Positions 12,059 to 24,235 of a stretch of 64,000 nt of DNA are shown here, one piece after another. This DNA comes from Neurospora intermedia. Lineage: Eukaryota; Ascomycota; Sordariomycetes; Sordariales; Sordariaceae. The notes beneath the pieces are model-generated. The model was not told the origin of the DNA and searched no databases. It worked only from the letters and a program-made list of their open reading frames with translations. Every line of letters starts with the position of its first letter. The stretch's first letter is position 1. Made by a program: the position numbers and the translations under genes. The DNA is taken from NCBI GenBank assembly GCA_037102815.1, contig BTPP01000001.1, positions 4,427,001 through 4,491,000 on the forward strand, read 5' to 3'.

Positions 12059-14409
12059 TCAAAGCTTTGCCCTGGCCTCAATAGCCGCATGCAACCCGCT
12101 CTTCGCATGCCAATATTCCCTAATCTTCTCCCTCGCCACATCCACTACGCTCGGGTCCTCCACCGTCGAGGGGATATTGACGGGCTTGTCGAACTCGTCA
12201 TGGACCGCATTTTCCAGCAGTTCGCGTAGGACTCTCCTCAACGTCTTGCCCGAGCGCGTCTTCGGAATCATGCCCTTGCCCCGGATCATCCCGCCCAGCG
12301 AGGCGATGGCACCAACCTGGGCGCGGACGAGCTTCTGGATATCCTGGAACAGCTGCTCGTCTGACTTGACGTCGGCGCCGCCGTCCGAGGTGCTGACGAA
12401 GGCGAAAGGAAGCTGGCCTTTGAGGGCGTCGGGGACGCTGACCACGCATGCTTCGGTGACGAGGGGGTGGCTTGTGACCGCTTGTTCGAGCGTGCCTGAT
12501 GGGGGTTAGAGGAATGTTTGCAAGTAGATGACAAAAAAAAATGGGGGAGGTAACTTGCCTGTGCTAAGACGATGAGCGGCAACGTTGATAATGTCATCAG
12601 TCCGTGCCATAATGTGAATGTACCCTGCTTGGTCGACATAGCCGGCATCACCAGTGTCAACCCACTTGCCATTGAAGCGAATCATGTAACTCTTGTAGAA
12701 TCGTTCCTCATCCTCCCAAAGTGTCCGAAACGCAGTAGGTGCCAATGGAAGGCCCAGAACGATGTTTCCCATGTTGCCCCTGGGCACCTCGTTGCCTTCG
12801 TCATCCACAACTCTGATCATTACGGTGCAGCATTAGTTACCATGTATCTGAGGAAATGGGAATAATGAAAATTAAATACCTGACATCAAACCCAGGCATG
12901 GCCTTTCCAGCACTCCCGGGCTTGATAGGTAATGGCGGATGATCTTTCACATTCGTCTTCCTGTTCTTGCCTGCGTGCGGAACCAACGCAACACCCGAAA
13001 TCGGCGAGCCAGATTCTGACGACCACCAGTTATCAACAACCTGGGAGCCTGCCGCGCCATACCGCTTGAGCAAGTCCTGGTACATGTTAATGATAGCTGG
13101 CTCGGACCGCTCTCCAGCAAGAAAAAGGGCTTTGAGGCTCTTAAGCCCACCTCGTCTGCCAATCTCGGTGATAAAGACATTGTCAGGGTCTTCCTTTCGG
13201 ATGGCTCTGAGTGCCGTTGGTGCGGTGAACATGGTGTTGATCTTGTATTCCTCGGCTAGTCTCCAGAAAGCCGAGGCGTCGGGTGTCCCAACAGGCTTAC
13301 CTTCGTAGAGGACCGTGGCGGCGCCTGTCAGTAGGGGACCATAAAGTGTGTAGCTGTGTGAAACTACCCAGCCTATGTCACTAAAACAGCCCATCTTATC
13401 CCGGTCCTGTTAACAGCTTTCATTTTGCGAAACCTCGACTTGTGAACGAGACGCCAACTTACCACGTCACCTGGTCCATGTATACCGAACAGATACGAAA
13501 TCGACATGTGCAGCCCAACAGCATGACCGCCGCTATCGCGCACAACACCTTTAGGTCGACCTGTGGTTCCGCTGGTGTAGATGATGTAAATGGGATCAGC
13601 CGACCTTACAGGAACACACTCAACCTTCATATTTCTGAACCGTACGCTCTTAACCAGCTTCTGCCAATCCCGCTCGCCCTCAGTTTTCCTGATTGGACGC
13701 CACACTAGCTGCTCACGCTGCCAGATGATGGTCTTGGGGGGTTTGAAGGATGAGATGCTGATAGCTTCTTCGATATAGGCGCGGTAACTGACAGGCCCTT
13801 TGTTGCCTTCGATACCACAAGAAGCTGTCAAGATGGCGACTGGACGTGAGGCTTCAATGCGCTGAGCCAGGGCTGTGGAAGCAAAGCCACCAAAGACAAC
13901 AGCGTGAATGGCACCCAAGCGGTTGATGGCGAGAATGCCGATCAGAGTGGCGGGCACCATGGGCACTATGTAGATAGGCTGTCAGTAGCTGCTTCAGTGG
14001 ACACTCGTGAAAGCCGTACATGGGTGAACTGACTGTAAACTAAAACAACATCTCCCTTCTTGACGCCTTCCTCTCGAAGGACCCCGGCAAAAGTCTCGAC
14101 CTCGGCAAGAAGCTGCTTGTAGGTCAAACGCTGCTTGGTGTTCGTGACCGAACTGTCGTAGAGAATGGCGGGCTGATCTCCATGCCCAGCTAGGACATGA
14201 CGGTCAAGGCAGTTATAGCAGGTGGATATCTCGCCGTCTGGGAACCATTCCCAATGACTGTGAGAGGTACCCGATTTCAGATCTTTAGTCGTGCGTTTCA
14301 GAACCGCAGAAGGCTTTCTGTGCCAGTGAAGCTGTTCAGCTTGATGACTCCAGAATCCTTCGGGATCTATGAGAGAGAGATGCTGGGCCTCGTCTTGAGG
14401 ATGGGTCAT
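12059..14409 (-). CDS. Propionyl/acetyl-CoA synthetase family (PrpE/ACSS3-like), five exons, 698 aa
   Basis: Exons on the minus strand: 14,409-14,034; 13,965-13,463; 13,406-12,880; 12,812-12,559; 12,495-12,059. It makes short-chain acyl-CoA from acid, ATP and CoA through an acyl-adenylate. ACS N-terminal region at about 1-80; P-loop-like YTSGTTGRPKG at about 255-265; WWSSESGSPI where acetyl-CoA synthetases have WWQTETG; DTGDAGY and ARTDDIINVAAHRLSTG hinge; C-terminal PKTRSGK with the catalytic Lys near 637. The AxTDDxINVAxHRLSTG form fits the propionyl-CoA synthetase/ACSS3 branch better than true acetyl-CoA synthetase. Three introns are GT-AG; intron 4 (12,558-12,496) starts GC (GCAAGT) and ends CAG, needed to keep STG-TLEQA in frame. 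The intron 2 acceptor (13,407) leaves a four-residue insert (DRDK) before MGCFSDIGW and is the least certain junction. No PTS1 or clear mitochondrial signal is evident. Confidence 0.92.
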
Positions 14410-16968
14410 TGTGTCTATAGTGATGTGACCTGATCTATCTATAGACTGGTTAGGTAATATTCATGAAGTTTTCATAAACGTGCTGTTGCTTGACGCACGG
14501 CTTGCAAGAGGACTATAGATTATAGAGAAGTAAGCCTCAAGATCCAGGAAGATATTTGAAGAAGGGATAAGTGAAAGAAGGCAAAGAGCGTAGAGAAGAG
14601 GGGATGTTTCCTGACGGGAAGGTTAGGTAAGAACAGGGAGAGGGTCAAGGAGGAGACAAGCAAACAAGTTATATTAAATCCGTGGCCTCCGACTGCATTG
14701 CAGACAGGATCGTCAGCCTCGGAGTTGGTAGACTTGGAGAACGGGTGGAGCGAAGGTCCTCAGCAGTCTTCCAGACCGATCTTTGACTGGACTTGAGATG
14801 GCAGACATGCTCGTGCCGGCAAGTGTGCCAAATGAGTATTCCCCCGCATTCCCCAATGCTCCCTAAATGTCCGTCTGAGGGGTCGACGCGGGGAAAGCAC
14901 TAATGGAGTGCCAGCGAACACCCATCGCTGGCTCGGAGTTTGGAGCTAGCCGAAGCAATGATGTGAATGGACAGAATGTTCTGAGCACTCGTGGCCAATT
15001 CGGAGGCAAAACGACATTGTTTCGGTGTTTGAAGTCATTATGGTTTTGGGCATTATCATACCAGCCCGCAGCGGGTTAGGGTCATACAAAAGGGGTAGGG
15101 TGAATGGCTCCCGAACGTGTTCTGCTTTTGTTCAAGGAGTGAAAAAGGCATGATTTACCACATCTAACTGTGTGGTTCTGAAGCCTTCACGGAGCAGGAT
15201 CGCATCAGGATGCCTTGTTGATGACCGCAAACGCTGTGGGGATAACCACGACTCGGTAACCTTCTGCGCAGGGGAAGTAAAGCAAGAAAAGCCAGTGCTG
15301 CTGCGTAGCCAAGGGGGAGAGCATCTACACATGATAGAAGGAAGTAGTTATTATAGTCTGTCAACAATACTAGTCGAGAAAGTCAACGGAAGCTAGTCAA
15401 AGCGACGAATGCCTCTTAGCCCAATGTCAGGGGTAGGTCAGCTCAGGCCATCAAAGCATGTAGTGTACGATCAAAAACCTAGAGGATCCAGCAAAAAGCA
15501 AGAAGAGATGGAGACATATCTGGGTCCCAGACATCCGGTAGCCCACCCGAAACGCCGGGGTGAGATCACGGCTTCATCCACCGGATCGGCGCGGTACCTG
15601 TGGGTCTCTTTCAGCCTTAAATGCCCGCCTTCCAGTCTTCCAGATCTTTTCCAGATCCGAGTATAGCATTTCGTCGCTCGCTTCAAGCGTGGCCTCGCTG
15701 GCCTGGGATTCCCTGTGATATGAGGCTCTGAACATCAACCAGGTGTCGAAGTACTCCGCAATAGTGTGATAAGCTTTGAATAGATAGAGTTCATCCTGAT
15801 GCTTCACCGGCATCTGAGCCTCGTTCCGGGACTAACAGGCTCTGAATGGCTCTTCGGTCACTCGACTTTGGAAACCATTCCAATAGTAGACGGCGCCGAT
15901 GTAGTGGCTGGATGGAAATTGAGAGTTAAAACCAGCTGTCAAAACAAAACTTGACCAGCGATCGAAGGGGCCGTAGCGAGGCGAATGAATGTCATAGCAC
16001 GACGAGGGAATCCTCTAAACTTCCAGTCAGCCGGCTGTCATCAAATTTGACGGACCCTGAAGCGATCGAGTGAGAAGACCAACAGCAACCGTAACGAAGA
16101 CGATGACTTACTCAACGGGCCATCAAGAACCGCTGATAAGTCATGTCGCCATTTCGCCCCGGTAATCCACCTCTTCTTAGCTTAAAATCCAGACAGTCAA
16201 GCCTCGCCTGGTGGTCAACGAACATGTCTCGTTGCTAGACAGTGGTTGAACAAGAAACAACAATCTGAGGGAGGCGACCGAATGCTCCGCCATCTGCCGG
16301 TGGTTTAACAGCGTAGTGATGAGTTTCGTGACGCCAAATTCCCCATCATTTTGCTGTCACTTTGTGGTGAATGGTATCATACGGAGTGGAGGTGACGTCG
16401 GCATCACTGTGTTGATGTGCTGAATGAGGAGTATGTCACGGTGGATCTGTCTTTTCAATGATGGAGGGTTCAGCGTTGTCGCTGGGCCTTCCACACTTAT
16501 CGCACAATCTGCTGCACTACGACTGCCCCCACACTTTCAATCGGTAATCTCGCTTGCAACCAACTGGACCTAGTTGGCCAATGCCTGCCACAAAGACTCT
16601 TGTGATTCCACCACCTCGGTGTCGGCGTGAGGAGAGACATATGTACGTACTGCAGTGGTCCGTACGTAATGAGACAAACATTCCTAATCGGACCAATGAG
16701 CATGCACGCGCCGAGGCGTACCTTGCATAAAGGTTGCTTTGATGACTTTGGAAAGAAAGGTCTGGCCGACCTCCCTTTGTTCGTCACACTTGAACATAGC
16801 AGAAGTGAGGGTGATATCCGTCCAAAAATGTGCGAGTGCGTTGTGATATGAATTGGATTTCAATGAGCGCGTAAATGGTGATGAAATGAATGTGACCTTG
16901 TGTTGGTGACATTGTCTGTAAAAGTCATTGATTGCATAATTAATTTTTTGTAAACAACGGTCCGCTCC
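14410..16968. other. Intergenic DNA upstream of the synthetase gene, no supported gene
   Basis: About 2.6 kb. It includes the promoter side of the acyl-CoA synthetase gene. A minus-strand frame of 79 codons at 15,574-15,813 has protein-like composition (EYFDTW, MLYSDLEKIW) and might be a gene remnant or a single exon. No flanking exon, domain or conserved start supports it. The rest shows nothing recognisable, up to the TTA duplication of the Harbinger element. Confidence 0.45.
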
Positions 16969-16971
16969 TTA

Positions 16972-17007
16972 GGGCGTGTTCGTTACCACATTAAAAAGTT
17001 AGGGGGG
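16972..17007 (+). repeat. Left terminal inverted repeat of the Harbinger element
   Basis: Sixteen perfectly matched bases (GGGCGTGTTCGTTACC), then a shared TAAAAAGTTAG block, about 31 of 35 positions matching the right end. The TTA target duplication precedes it at 16,969-16,971. Confidence 0.88.
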
Positions 17008-17759
17008 ATATTGCATTACTGTGTAGGAGGGCACCTCTAGAATTTGTATAGTAATGTAAGGTTAAGGTACGCTAAGACCTCTTAAATACTTTTACTGCGT
17101 TGCGTTCGTTAATATTGGTTTATTAGCATCCGAACGCGGGAGCGCAGTACAATAGTATAGTAGTAACGAAACTGTAATACTTAGTATAGTATTGAGGGGC
17201 TTGGTTCTACTTGTATATACTTAGTATAGTATTAAAGTCCCTATTTCTATTAGTATAGCCCAAATTTTAATAATTACTAGATAGATAATTAAATCCGTAT
17301 TAATTAAATTATAGTAATTAATACTATTAAATATCGTATATAAAAGACGAGGTTGTTTGTAAATCCTAATATCTCTTTCTCTTTTTTTTTATTACCTTTT
17401 TTATTTCCCCCCCCCCTTCTAATATTAGAAGTACTATTACGACCCTTAATAATATAGTTTGTATAGCTAAACCTATTAAAACCCCTCCCTCTATTTATAC
17501 CCCTACTTCCTCTAAAGTTAATTTTTAAGCGAAGATTACCGCCGGCCCTTAGAAGAAGAGTAGTTCTAGTTCCTAAAGGGGGTTATTAGCCTATACGAAG
17601 GTTACTCTTAAATATTAAATTTAAGTTTAGTCCTAGAAGGATACTATTAATAATACTATTATTACTATTATTACTATTAAACTATTTCGCTCTTAGATTG
17701 TGCGTATTAAACCTAATTATTATAAAGATAATATTATATACGGAGAATTAAGTTTGTAG

Positions 17760-18509
17760 TTTAGTATTAAGGCCGGGGCAATTAATGAGGCTAATGAGAC
17801 CTACGAGGCCGGGGCAACCGATGAGGACGATAATGCCGATAAGGATAATAATATTAACGAGGCTAATAATATAGATAAGGCCGACGAGGTTAATAAGGCC
17901 GGGTTAACCGATGAGGACGAGGCTAAGGCCGACGAGGCCGAGGTTTAGATTTTTGCGGAGGATAATAATATTAAGGTTAGAAGTTAGAGTAAGGATTGTA
18001 ATAATAAATTATTTAGTGAGGAGGATGAATTGTTAGTTAAATAGGATTTTACGGTGGATAATAATTATAGAGGTTATATAAATAAATTTAATGACGGTTT
18101 AAAAAATAATAATAAGCGAGAGGGGGATATTAGTATAATATTTATAGAATACGAAGGTACGGATAATAGTAATAATAAGACTAGTTTTACTCCTCTAAAG
18201 AAGAAGCTTATTAAGAAGTTTATTAAGAAGCCTATTAAAAAGTTTATTAAAAAGTCCGCCGAGGAGAAGCCCGCCGAGGATAAACCTAGTATAAAGTTCG
18301 GTAAAAAGCCCGGTAAGAAGCCTACTAAGGAGAAGCCTATTAAGGAGAAGCCTAGTAAGAAGTTCGGTAAAAAGTTTAGTAAGAAGCCCGCCGAAGAGAA
18401 GCCCGCCGAGGAGAAGCTTAGTAAGAAGTTTAGTAAGAAGTCCGCCGGTAAGAAGCCTACTAAGGAGAAGCCCGCCGAAGAGAAGCCCGTTAAGAAAAAG
18501 CGTATGTAG
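17760..18509 (+). pseudogene. Decayed repeat-rich coding frame (acidic, then Lys/Pro-rich) in the Harbinger left arm
   Basis: One plus-strand frame runs from an acidic, repetitive stretch (17,775-17,950; EAG, TDED, KADEAE units) through a short FSEEDELLVK segment (about 18,018) into a 152-codon open stretch (18,054-18,509). The second half of that stretch is made of KKP, EEKP and KEKP units (18,200-18,500). At least three TAG codons interrupt the acidic part and the link between the two; TAG is the expected product of RIP on TGG or CAG. The frame ends at ATG-TAG, which may itself be such a stop. PIF/Harbinger elements often carry a second, Myb/SANT-like gene opposite the transposase. The SEEDELLVK segment is weakly reminiscent of a Myb helix, but this is inference. 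Part of the transposon, not a host gene. Confidence 0.5.
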
Positions 18510-21177
18510 GCCGTTTAATTTAATACTCTAAGGTTAATAGTCCTTTATAAATTGTTTATAGCCGATAGTTTAGGGTATTACTATAATAGTACTTTTAAAC
18601 CTTCTATTTATATTCGGGTTATTAATAAAATTTAGGTAAAGTATCCTAATTATATTATAATATATAAGAGTATAAAATCTATTATTGATTTATTTAAGAG
18701 AAAGTATTGTATTTTTTAGTATTTAGGCCGTTTGTTTGGGGTTAATATTAATATTAATCCAATTAAGTAATAATATATTCTAGATAATAATATATAGGCT
18801 ATACTAATTAAAGTTAATATATAATTATTTAATTATAAAATTGATATTAAATTATATTAATTATAATTATTTAGAAAGATTATAATTATAGTTAATTCTA
18901 GGGTTAGCCTTTTATAGAAGTAGTAATTTACGAATAATTCTAGGGTAATATACCTATTACTATTAGTTAATTAGTAAATTCTAATATTAATACCGCTAAA
19001 TATAAGAATAGGGTTAATATAGGTATTAATATTAGTAATAGTAATAAGGATAATAATAATAAGGATAGTAATAATAGTAATAGTTGTATTAAAAAGCCGA
19101 AGGTTAAGGAGACTCTTTGTAGAGAAGTATTATATATTTTAATTAATATTTTTAAGAGTTTGGAATTGTAGGCTTTAGCCTCTCAAATTATAATAAATAA
19201 TTATATTAAGCGTAATACCTTTAAGTAAGAAAGATTTTACAAGGGGTATAGTAATCCTAATTATTAAATGTATAAAGCATTCGCTTTTTTCAATAATAAT
19301 TATTATAATTAGCCCGCTCTAGTAAAGAAGGAATTGTTCGTCCTATAGAGGTAAGAAATTATAGTTATATAGTTCGTTTTAATAAGTAAGTTTTAGAGGG
19401 GCTTCTTTTTAAACGATACTATTAACCGATTTGCTTCGAGAAGTAAGGTATAGCCTACTCCGCCCTCTATTTAACCCCGTACCCTTATAGCCCCGATAGA
19501 AGTTTTTTCTAAGGACGATAAAGCTCGGTTATAGGATAATCTTTAATAGGCGTACTAATTTATTATAGCGTTTATATTATTATTAGTTTCTTTCCTATAT
19601 ATTTAATTTTATATAGAAGTATTTTACTAAATATTTATTCCTAGTTAGGAATAGTTCGCTTCTCAATTAGGTTGTATAGTTTTTAAATAAGGGAGGGAAA
19701 TTCTAATAGTTCTAAAAACCCGTCCCTAAGGTAGGTTGTAGGGTATAATAATTAAAAATATAAAATTACGCTTACTATTTTAATTTTATAATTATCCCTA
19801 AGTATTAATAGTCGTTGTAATTGTAGTTAGTCGAACTAAGGATTTAAATTTATTAATAAGGCGAGACCTTAATAAATATATTGAAGAGGGATTAGCAACG
19901 GTATTGGTATTAATATTATAATCGTATTATTATTATTATTTTTATAATTAGATTGAATAAATATAGTATACAACGTACTAATTAGGGTAGAAATATATAA
20001 TTAATTCGTTGGAGGATAGGATTAGTACTATTTACTATTAAATATATTTTATATTTATTATTAGTTATTATTAGGCATCCTATAGAGAAATATAAGGGTA
20101 TTTCTACCGATTAGTAGTTAATAGAATTGCAATTAATATAGTAGTATTGAAATTACTATATTAAAATTAGAGTATAGGAGGGTAGCCGAAAGGGAGAAAT
20201 TTTAAAAACGACTAAATTAAAATCGATAAAAATTAAATTAATTTCAAATTCTAGCTTTTATATTTAAATTTAGAGCCTAGCTAGCCGTATACGTACTAGC
20301 TATTTATTGACTTATTCTACTTTATCGAACCTTATTCGCTAGTTAGATAGATATTGAAATTGGATGTATAGATTAATATATAGGTAAATATAGGAAGGCT
20401 ACTAAAGCTAGTATAAAAAAAAAATTATAATAGTCTTATAATAATAAAGATGTTTGTACGCCTTATTAAAACGGTAATTTTGCCCGTTTAAGTATAGTAT
20501 ATAATATACCCTTCCCCTATAGGGGTAGTATATTAATTTAATAGCCCAACGTACGTACTAGCCTTCTAGAATTCTACTTACTACCCTTATAACCTCTCTT
20601 CCTCTTAATAATTCCTCTAATTTACTTATTTATATTTTACTTCTTTACCCTCAACTAACCTTATTTTATAAAGAAAATTTTATTTTATAAAGAATAATTT
20701 AAAGCTAATTTATCTCTAACGATTTAAAGCTGAAATTTTATTTTAAAAATCGCTAAATAAATTAAAATTGTTGGCCCCGCCCTCTTTAATTATTAAACTA
20801 CCGAAGTAAATTTATTTTATTATTAAAACGTAGTAGACTAGAGAGTTCTAATTACCCCTCTCTAACTTCGGTTATATCTTAGCTTACCGTTACGCCTTCT
20901 ACTAGTTTAAATTAAGTAAATTTACCTTTATTAATACTATTTTAGATTAAAAGGGTATATAAATTACCTATTCTTCTGTTTATTTTATTTATTAACTCTA
21001 TAATCCAACCTCTCTTCTTATAATAATAATAAACCAAACTTAGATTAGCGAACTACTACTATTTTATAGTAATAAGTTATACTTACGTCGGTAGAACTAC
21101 CAATTTAGGCGGAGGGCCGGCGAAGTTACCTCAACTTTTCTTTACGTTCGGGTATATTAGCGAATATTATTCTCCCC

Positions 21178-21181
21178 TATA

Positions 21182-21245
<64 letters not shown>

Positions 21246-21335
21246 CTATTCCTATTCCCTTTCCCTTTCCTTTTCCTTTTCCTTTTCCTTTTCCCTTTCC
21301 CTTTCCCTTTCTAATTCCTTTTCCAATTCCTTTTC
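21178..21335. repeat. (ATT)n microsatellite plus polypyrimidine (CCTTTT/CCCTTT)n tract
   Basis: About 22 uninterrupted ATT units (to 21,244) are followed by iterated CCTATT, CCCTTT and CCTTTT hexamers. Read on the minus strand this would encode Asn runs and Gly/Arg/Lys-type dipeptides, but no open frame of useful length spans it. Confidence 0.85.
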
Positions 21336-21801
21336 TAATTCCTATCCCTATTCTTCTTCTTAATTCTATTCCCCTACTAACCTATTACCGAAAGACAATA
21401 GGCCTTCTATCCAATTTCTAGTAAACTTCTTCTTATAATTTTATTAACTTCTTTTAATAATCCGATGAACTTCCTACTAATTTCGGATGACTTTCTTGTT
21501 TTATTTAGACGGAAAATCTAATTCTGGACTCCTCGAGAATAATAATTATAGAATTAATAATATTTAATTTTATTTTCCAATTTCCGTTTAAGAACTAATC
21601 TTCAACTACCTTTATACTTCTTAGTACTATTAATACTAATTAAATAATAGTAAGAATACTTAAAATAATAGTAAAATACCTAAAATAGTAATAATATTAC
21701 TATTATAAATTATAACCAATGCTACCCCAAATACGAATAACGTTACTATCAACTATAATTAATCCTACCCTAATTATAATAATCCTACCCCAAATTATAA
21801 T

Positions 21802-22095
21802 AACCCTATTTTTAATTATATTTAATACCAATCCAAAAATTAATAAGAAACCTACTTCTATGCGCAAACCGTATATTACGGATCCTAAACTATAATAACC
21901 CTATTTCCAATTATATTTAATATTAATTTAAAGATTAATAAGAAGCCTATTTTTACGCGTAAGCTGCGTATAACGGACCCTAAACTATAATAACCCTATC
22001 CCTAATTATATTTAATATTGATTTAAATATATCTAATACCAATTTAAAAATTAATAAGAAGTTTACTTCTATACGTAAGCCGCGTATAACGGCCA
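21802..22095. repeat. 95-bp tandem repeat, three copies
   Basis: Copies start at AACCCTAT at 21,802, 21,897 and 21,992; each holds a TTAATAAGAA block and ends near an ACGGACC/ACGGCC and CTAAACTATAATAA junction. The third copy carries a partial internal duplication. The copies differ mainly by C/T and G/A, as expected after RIP. Confidence 0.75.
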
Positions 22096-22724
22096 AATAG
22101 AAGGCTATATTAGTAGTAATTATTATTATTCTTCCTATCGATAAGCTGGCTAATAGTATAATTAGTACTCCGTTAATACTAATTTAACAACCCGTAAAAT
22201 AATATTTAGGCTAAGAACCGCGCTACTAACGGGTATTATTTTTACTAATAATATATTAATAATTAATAATATAAAGAATTAATTATACCTTTCCTACTAT
22301 AATATTTACCTTATCCCGTCCTTTACGCTTTATTAATTACGTAAAATATCCTCTTGCCTACTTATTACTAATAGTAGTAGAGTTAAATATAATTCGGGGT
22401 TAAAAACCTAACGAAATACCGGTTAAAAAGAAGGCTAATTAAATACTTATTAAATTCTATTAGGTAGAATTGTAGGCTATATACTATAATAGGATTAGAT
22501 TAATTCCTTACGTATTATAATAGGATTAAATTAATTCCTTTTAGTATAAAAGAAAGTTAATAGTTTAAACCCTATTAAAACCGATAAAATAATACTAAAA
22601 GGCTATAAAATAATTTAAAGTTTAAGTATTAAAGGTTAGTTATTTATTAACAATTTAATTACCGATTAAGGTGAGTTTAGTATTATTATTACTACTATTA
22701 TTATTATCCTTATTATTATCCCCC

Positions 22725-22965
22725 TTCCCTATTCCCTTCCCTATTCCTTTCTCTATTCCCTTCCCTATTCCCTATTTTTATTCTTTATTCCTACTTATAT
22801 TCCTATTCCTTATTCCTATCCCCATTCCCCAATAATATTTTATTTCCTATTCCTACTTCCTACTCCTATTTATATTTCTATTTATTTTCCTTTATTTTTC
22901 GTCCTATTTTCCTTCTTTTTTCTATTCTTTTTTATTCTATTTTCGTCCTATTCCCTCTATTTTAT
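22725..22965. repeat. Polypyrimidine tract with CCCTATTCC iterations
   Basis: Iterated TATTCCCTTCCC, then CCTATTCC and TATTTT-type units on the plus strand, comparable with the tract at 21,245-21,335. Low complexity, no coding interpretation. Confidence 0.65.
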
Positions 22966-23194
22966 CTATTTATTTAATTATTTGAACTTACTATTAATAA
23001 CGATAGGAAGAATAATAATCTCTAATTTGATTTTCTAAATCTAATTTTCGCCCTATTCCTCCGAAGGATTACGCTCTATTGTTTAATATTATTAGGACCT
23101 TATAGACGGCTCTATTGTTCAATACTATTAGAACCTTACGGACGACCTCCGTATAGAAGTTAAGAGTTATTAAAAAATAATAAGAAGCTAATAA

Positions 23195-23440
23195 GTAAAA
23201 TAATACCGCTAATAACCCTAAACTATAATAACTAACCGAGCTTAAGAATTAAATTAATACTATTAATAATACTTAAATTACAATACCCAAACTAACCTAA
23301 TAGCCTAAGAACTAAACCAATATTGTTAATAATACCTAAATTACAATAACTAACCGAGCTTAAGAACTAAACTAATATTACTAATAATACCCAAATTAAC
23401 CTAATAGTTTAAGAATTAAATTAATAAGTTAACTAATATT
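23195..23440. repeat. Imperfect tandem repeat, unit about 70 bp
   Basis: AACTAACCGAGCTTAAGAA occurs near 23,230 and again near 23,347, with related AACTAACCTAATAG variants near 23,298 and 23,395. The units share an AAACTAATATTACTAATAAT core and vary by transitions. Confidence 0.6.
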
Positions 23441-23481
23441 TATTCTTTAAGAGTATATAATAAATATCGTTGCCGAAATTC

Positions 23482-23705
23482 GGGCTGCAAGTACTGTAAA
23501 TTCCTAATAAACCTCTTAAATTTTATTATTTTTTTAATTGTATAAATTATTATCGTTGAGAAATAAGTATATAATGAATATTACTACTGACAATTGGGCT
23601 GCAAGTATTGTAAATTCCTAATAAATTTTTTAAGCTTTATTATCTCTTTAATTATATAGATTATTATCGTTAAGAAATAAGTTATCGACCGGTATTACTA
23701 TAGGT
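23482..23705. repeat. 114-bp tandem duplication
   Basis: GGGCTGCAAGTA-CTGTAAATTCC at 23,482 recurs at 23,596 as GGGCTGCAAGTATTGTAAATTCC. The following 100 bp match closely (TATTATCGTT-AGAAATAAG ends both units), with differences mostly C/T and G/A. Confidence 0.8.
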
Positions 23706-23729
23706 AACGGATTTCGACGGACGAAATAC

Positions 23730-23862
23730 CGGCGAAGAAGAATCCTAATAAAGCACTAGCTAATAAAATACTAGCTAACGAAGTACTAACTAACGAAGTA
23801 CCGGCTAATAAGGTACCGGCTAACGAGGTACTAACTAACGAAACGCCGGCTAAGAAGGTTAT
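23730..23862 (+). repeat. 15-bp tandem repeat encoding (V-P-A/T-N-E)-like units
   Basis: About eight copies of a 15-bp unit (CTAACGAAGTACCGG and variants) run in one plus-strand frame and would encode NEVPA/NKVPA/NEVLT repeats with no stop in the array. It resembles the EEKP array at 18,200-18,500 in being a short in-frame peptide repeat inside the same transposon arm. Confidence 0.75.
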
Positions 23863-24235
23863 TTTATACGAGCGTTTAATTATTAAATAAAAGACCGAGC
23901 CGGCTATTAGGCCGTACGCTTAGTATAGCAATTTAAAGGAATATAGTTTTATATTATTAAAGCGAATTTATTGTTAGTTATTTGTTTCTACCCTTTTAAT
24001 TATATCCCCCTCCTAATTGTACCCCCCTCCTCTACCCCTTAAGTTATACTTTTAAATTATAAATTGTATATAAGACTTAAACTGTTAGAAGGTACTAATA
24101 TTGTATTATCCTATTATTTGTAAGTAAATAGGTAATAATCCGAATTAAGGCGGGCAGATAAGCGTAGTACTATATACTATAAACCTAAGGATTCCCCTTC
24201 TATCCTTTTTTCCCTTTTTTTTTTCTTTTCCCTAT

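Larger units (their letters stand above)
18510..24230. other. RIP-mutated Harbinger left arm rich in low-complexity and tandem repeats
   Basis: About 5.7 kb of AT-rich, TpA-rich DNA. A plus-strand frame with stops at TAA/TAG appears to continue through about 19,080-19,600, suggesting a decayed coding region of unknown function. Further right, microsatellites, polypyrimidine tracts and three families of longer tandem repeats dominate (listed separately). I recognised no transposase, reverse transcriptase or LTR pair here. Another undetected, very decayed insertion is possible and would explain the large size of the shell. Confidence 0.45.

Noticed and set aside
15574-15813. 79-codon minus-strand frame as a gene
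   Set aside because: The composition is protein-like, but I found no flanking exon, domain or start context. Kept only as a note in the intergenic entry.
21178-23862. A CRISPR array or rRNA spacer in the repeat-rich arm
   Set aside because: The repeats are adjacent tandem units without unique spacers, the host is a eukaryote, and no rRNA sequence is present.
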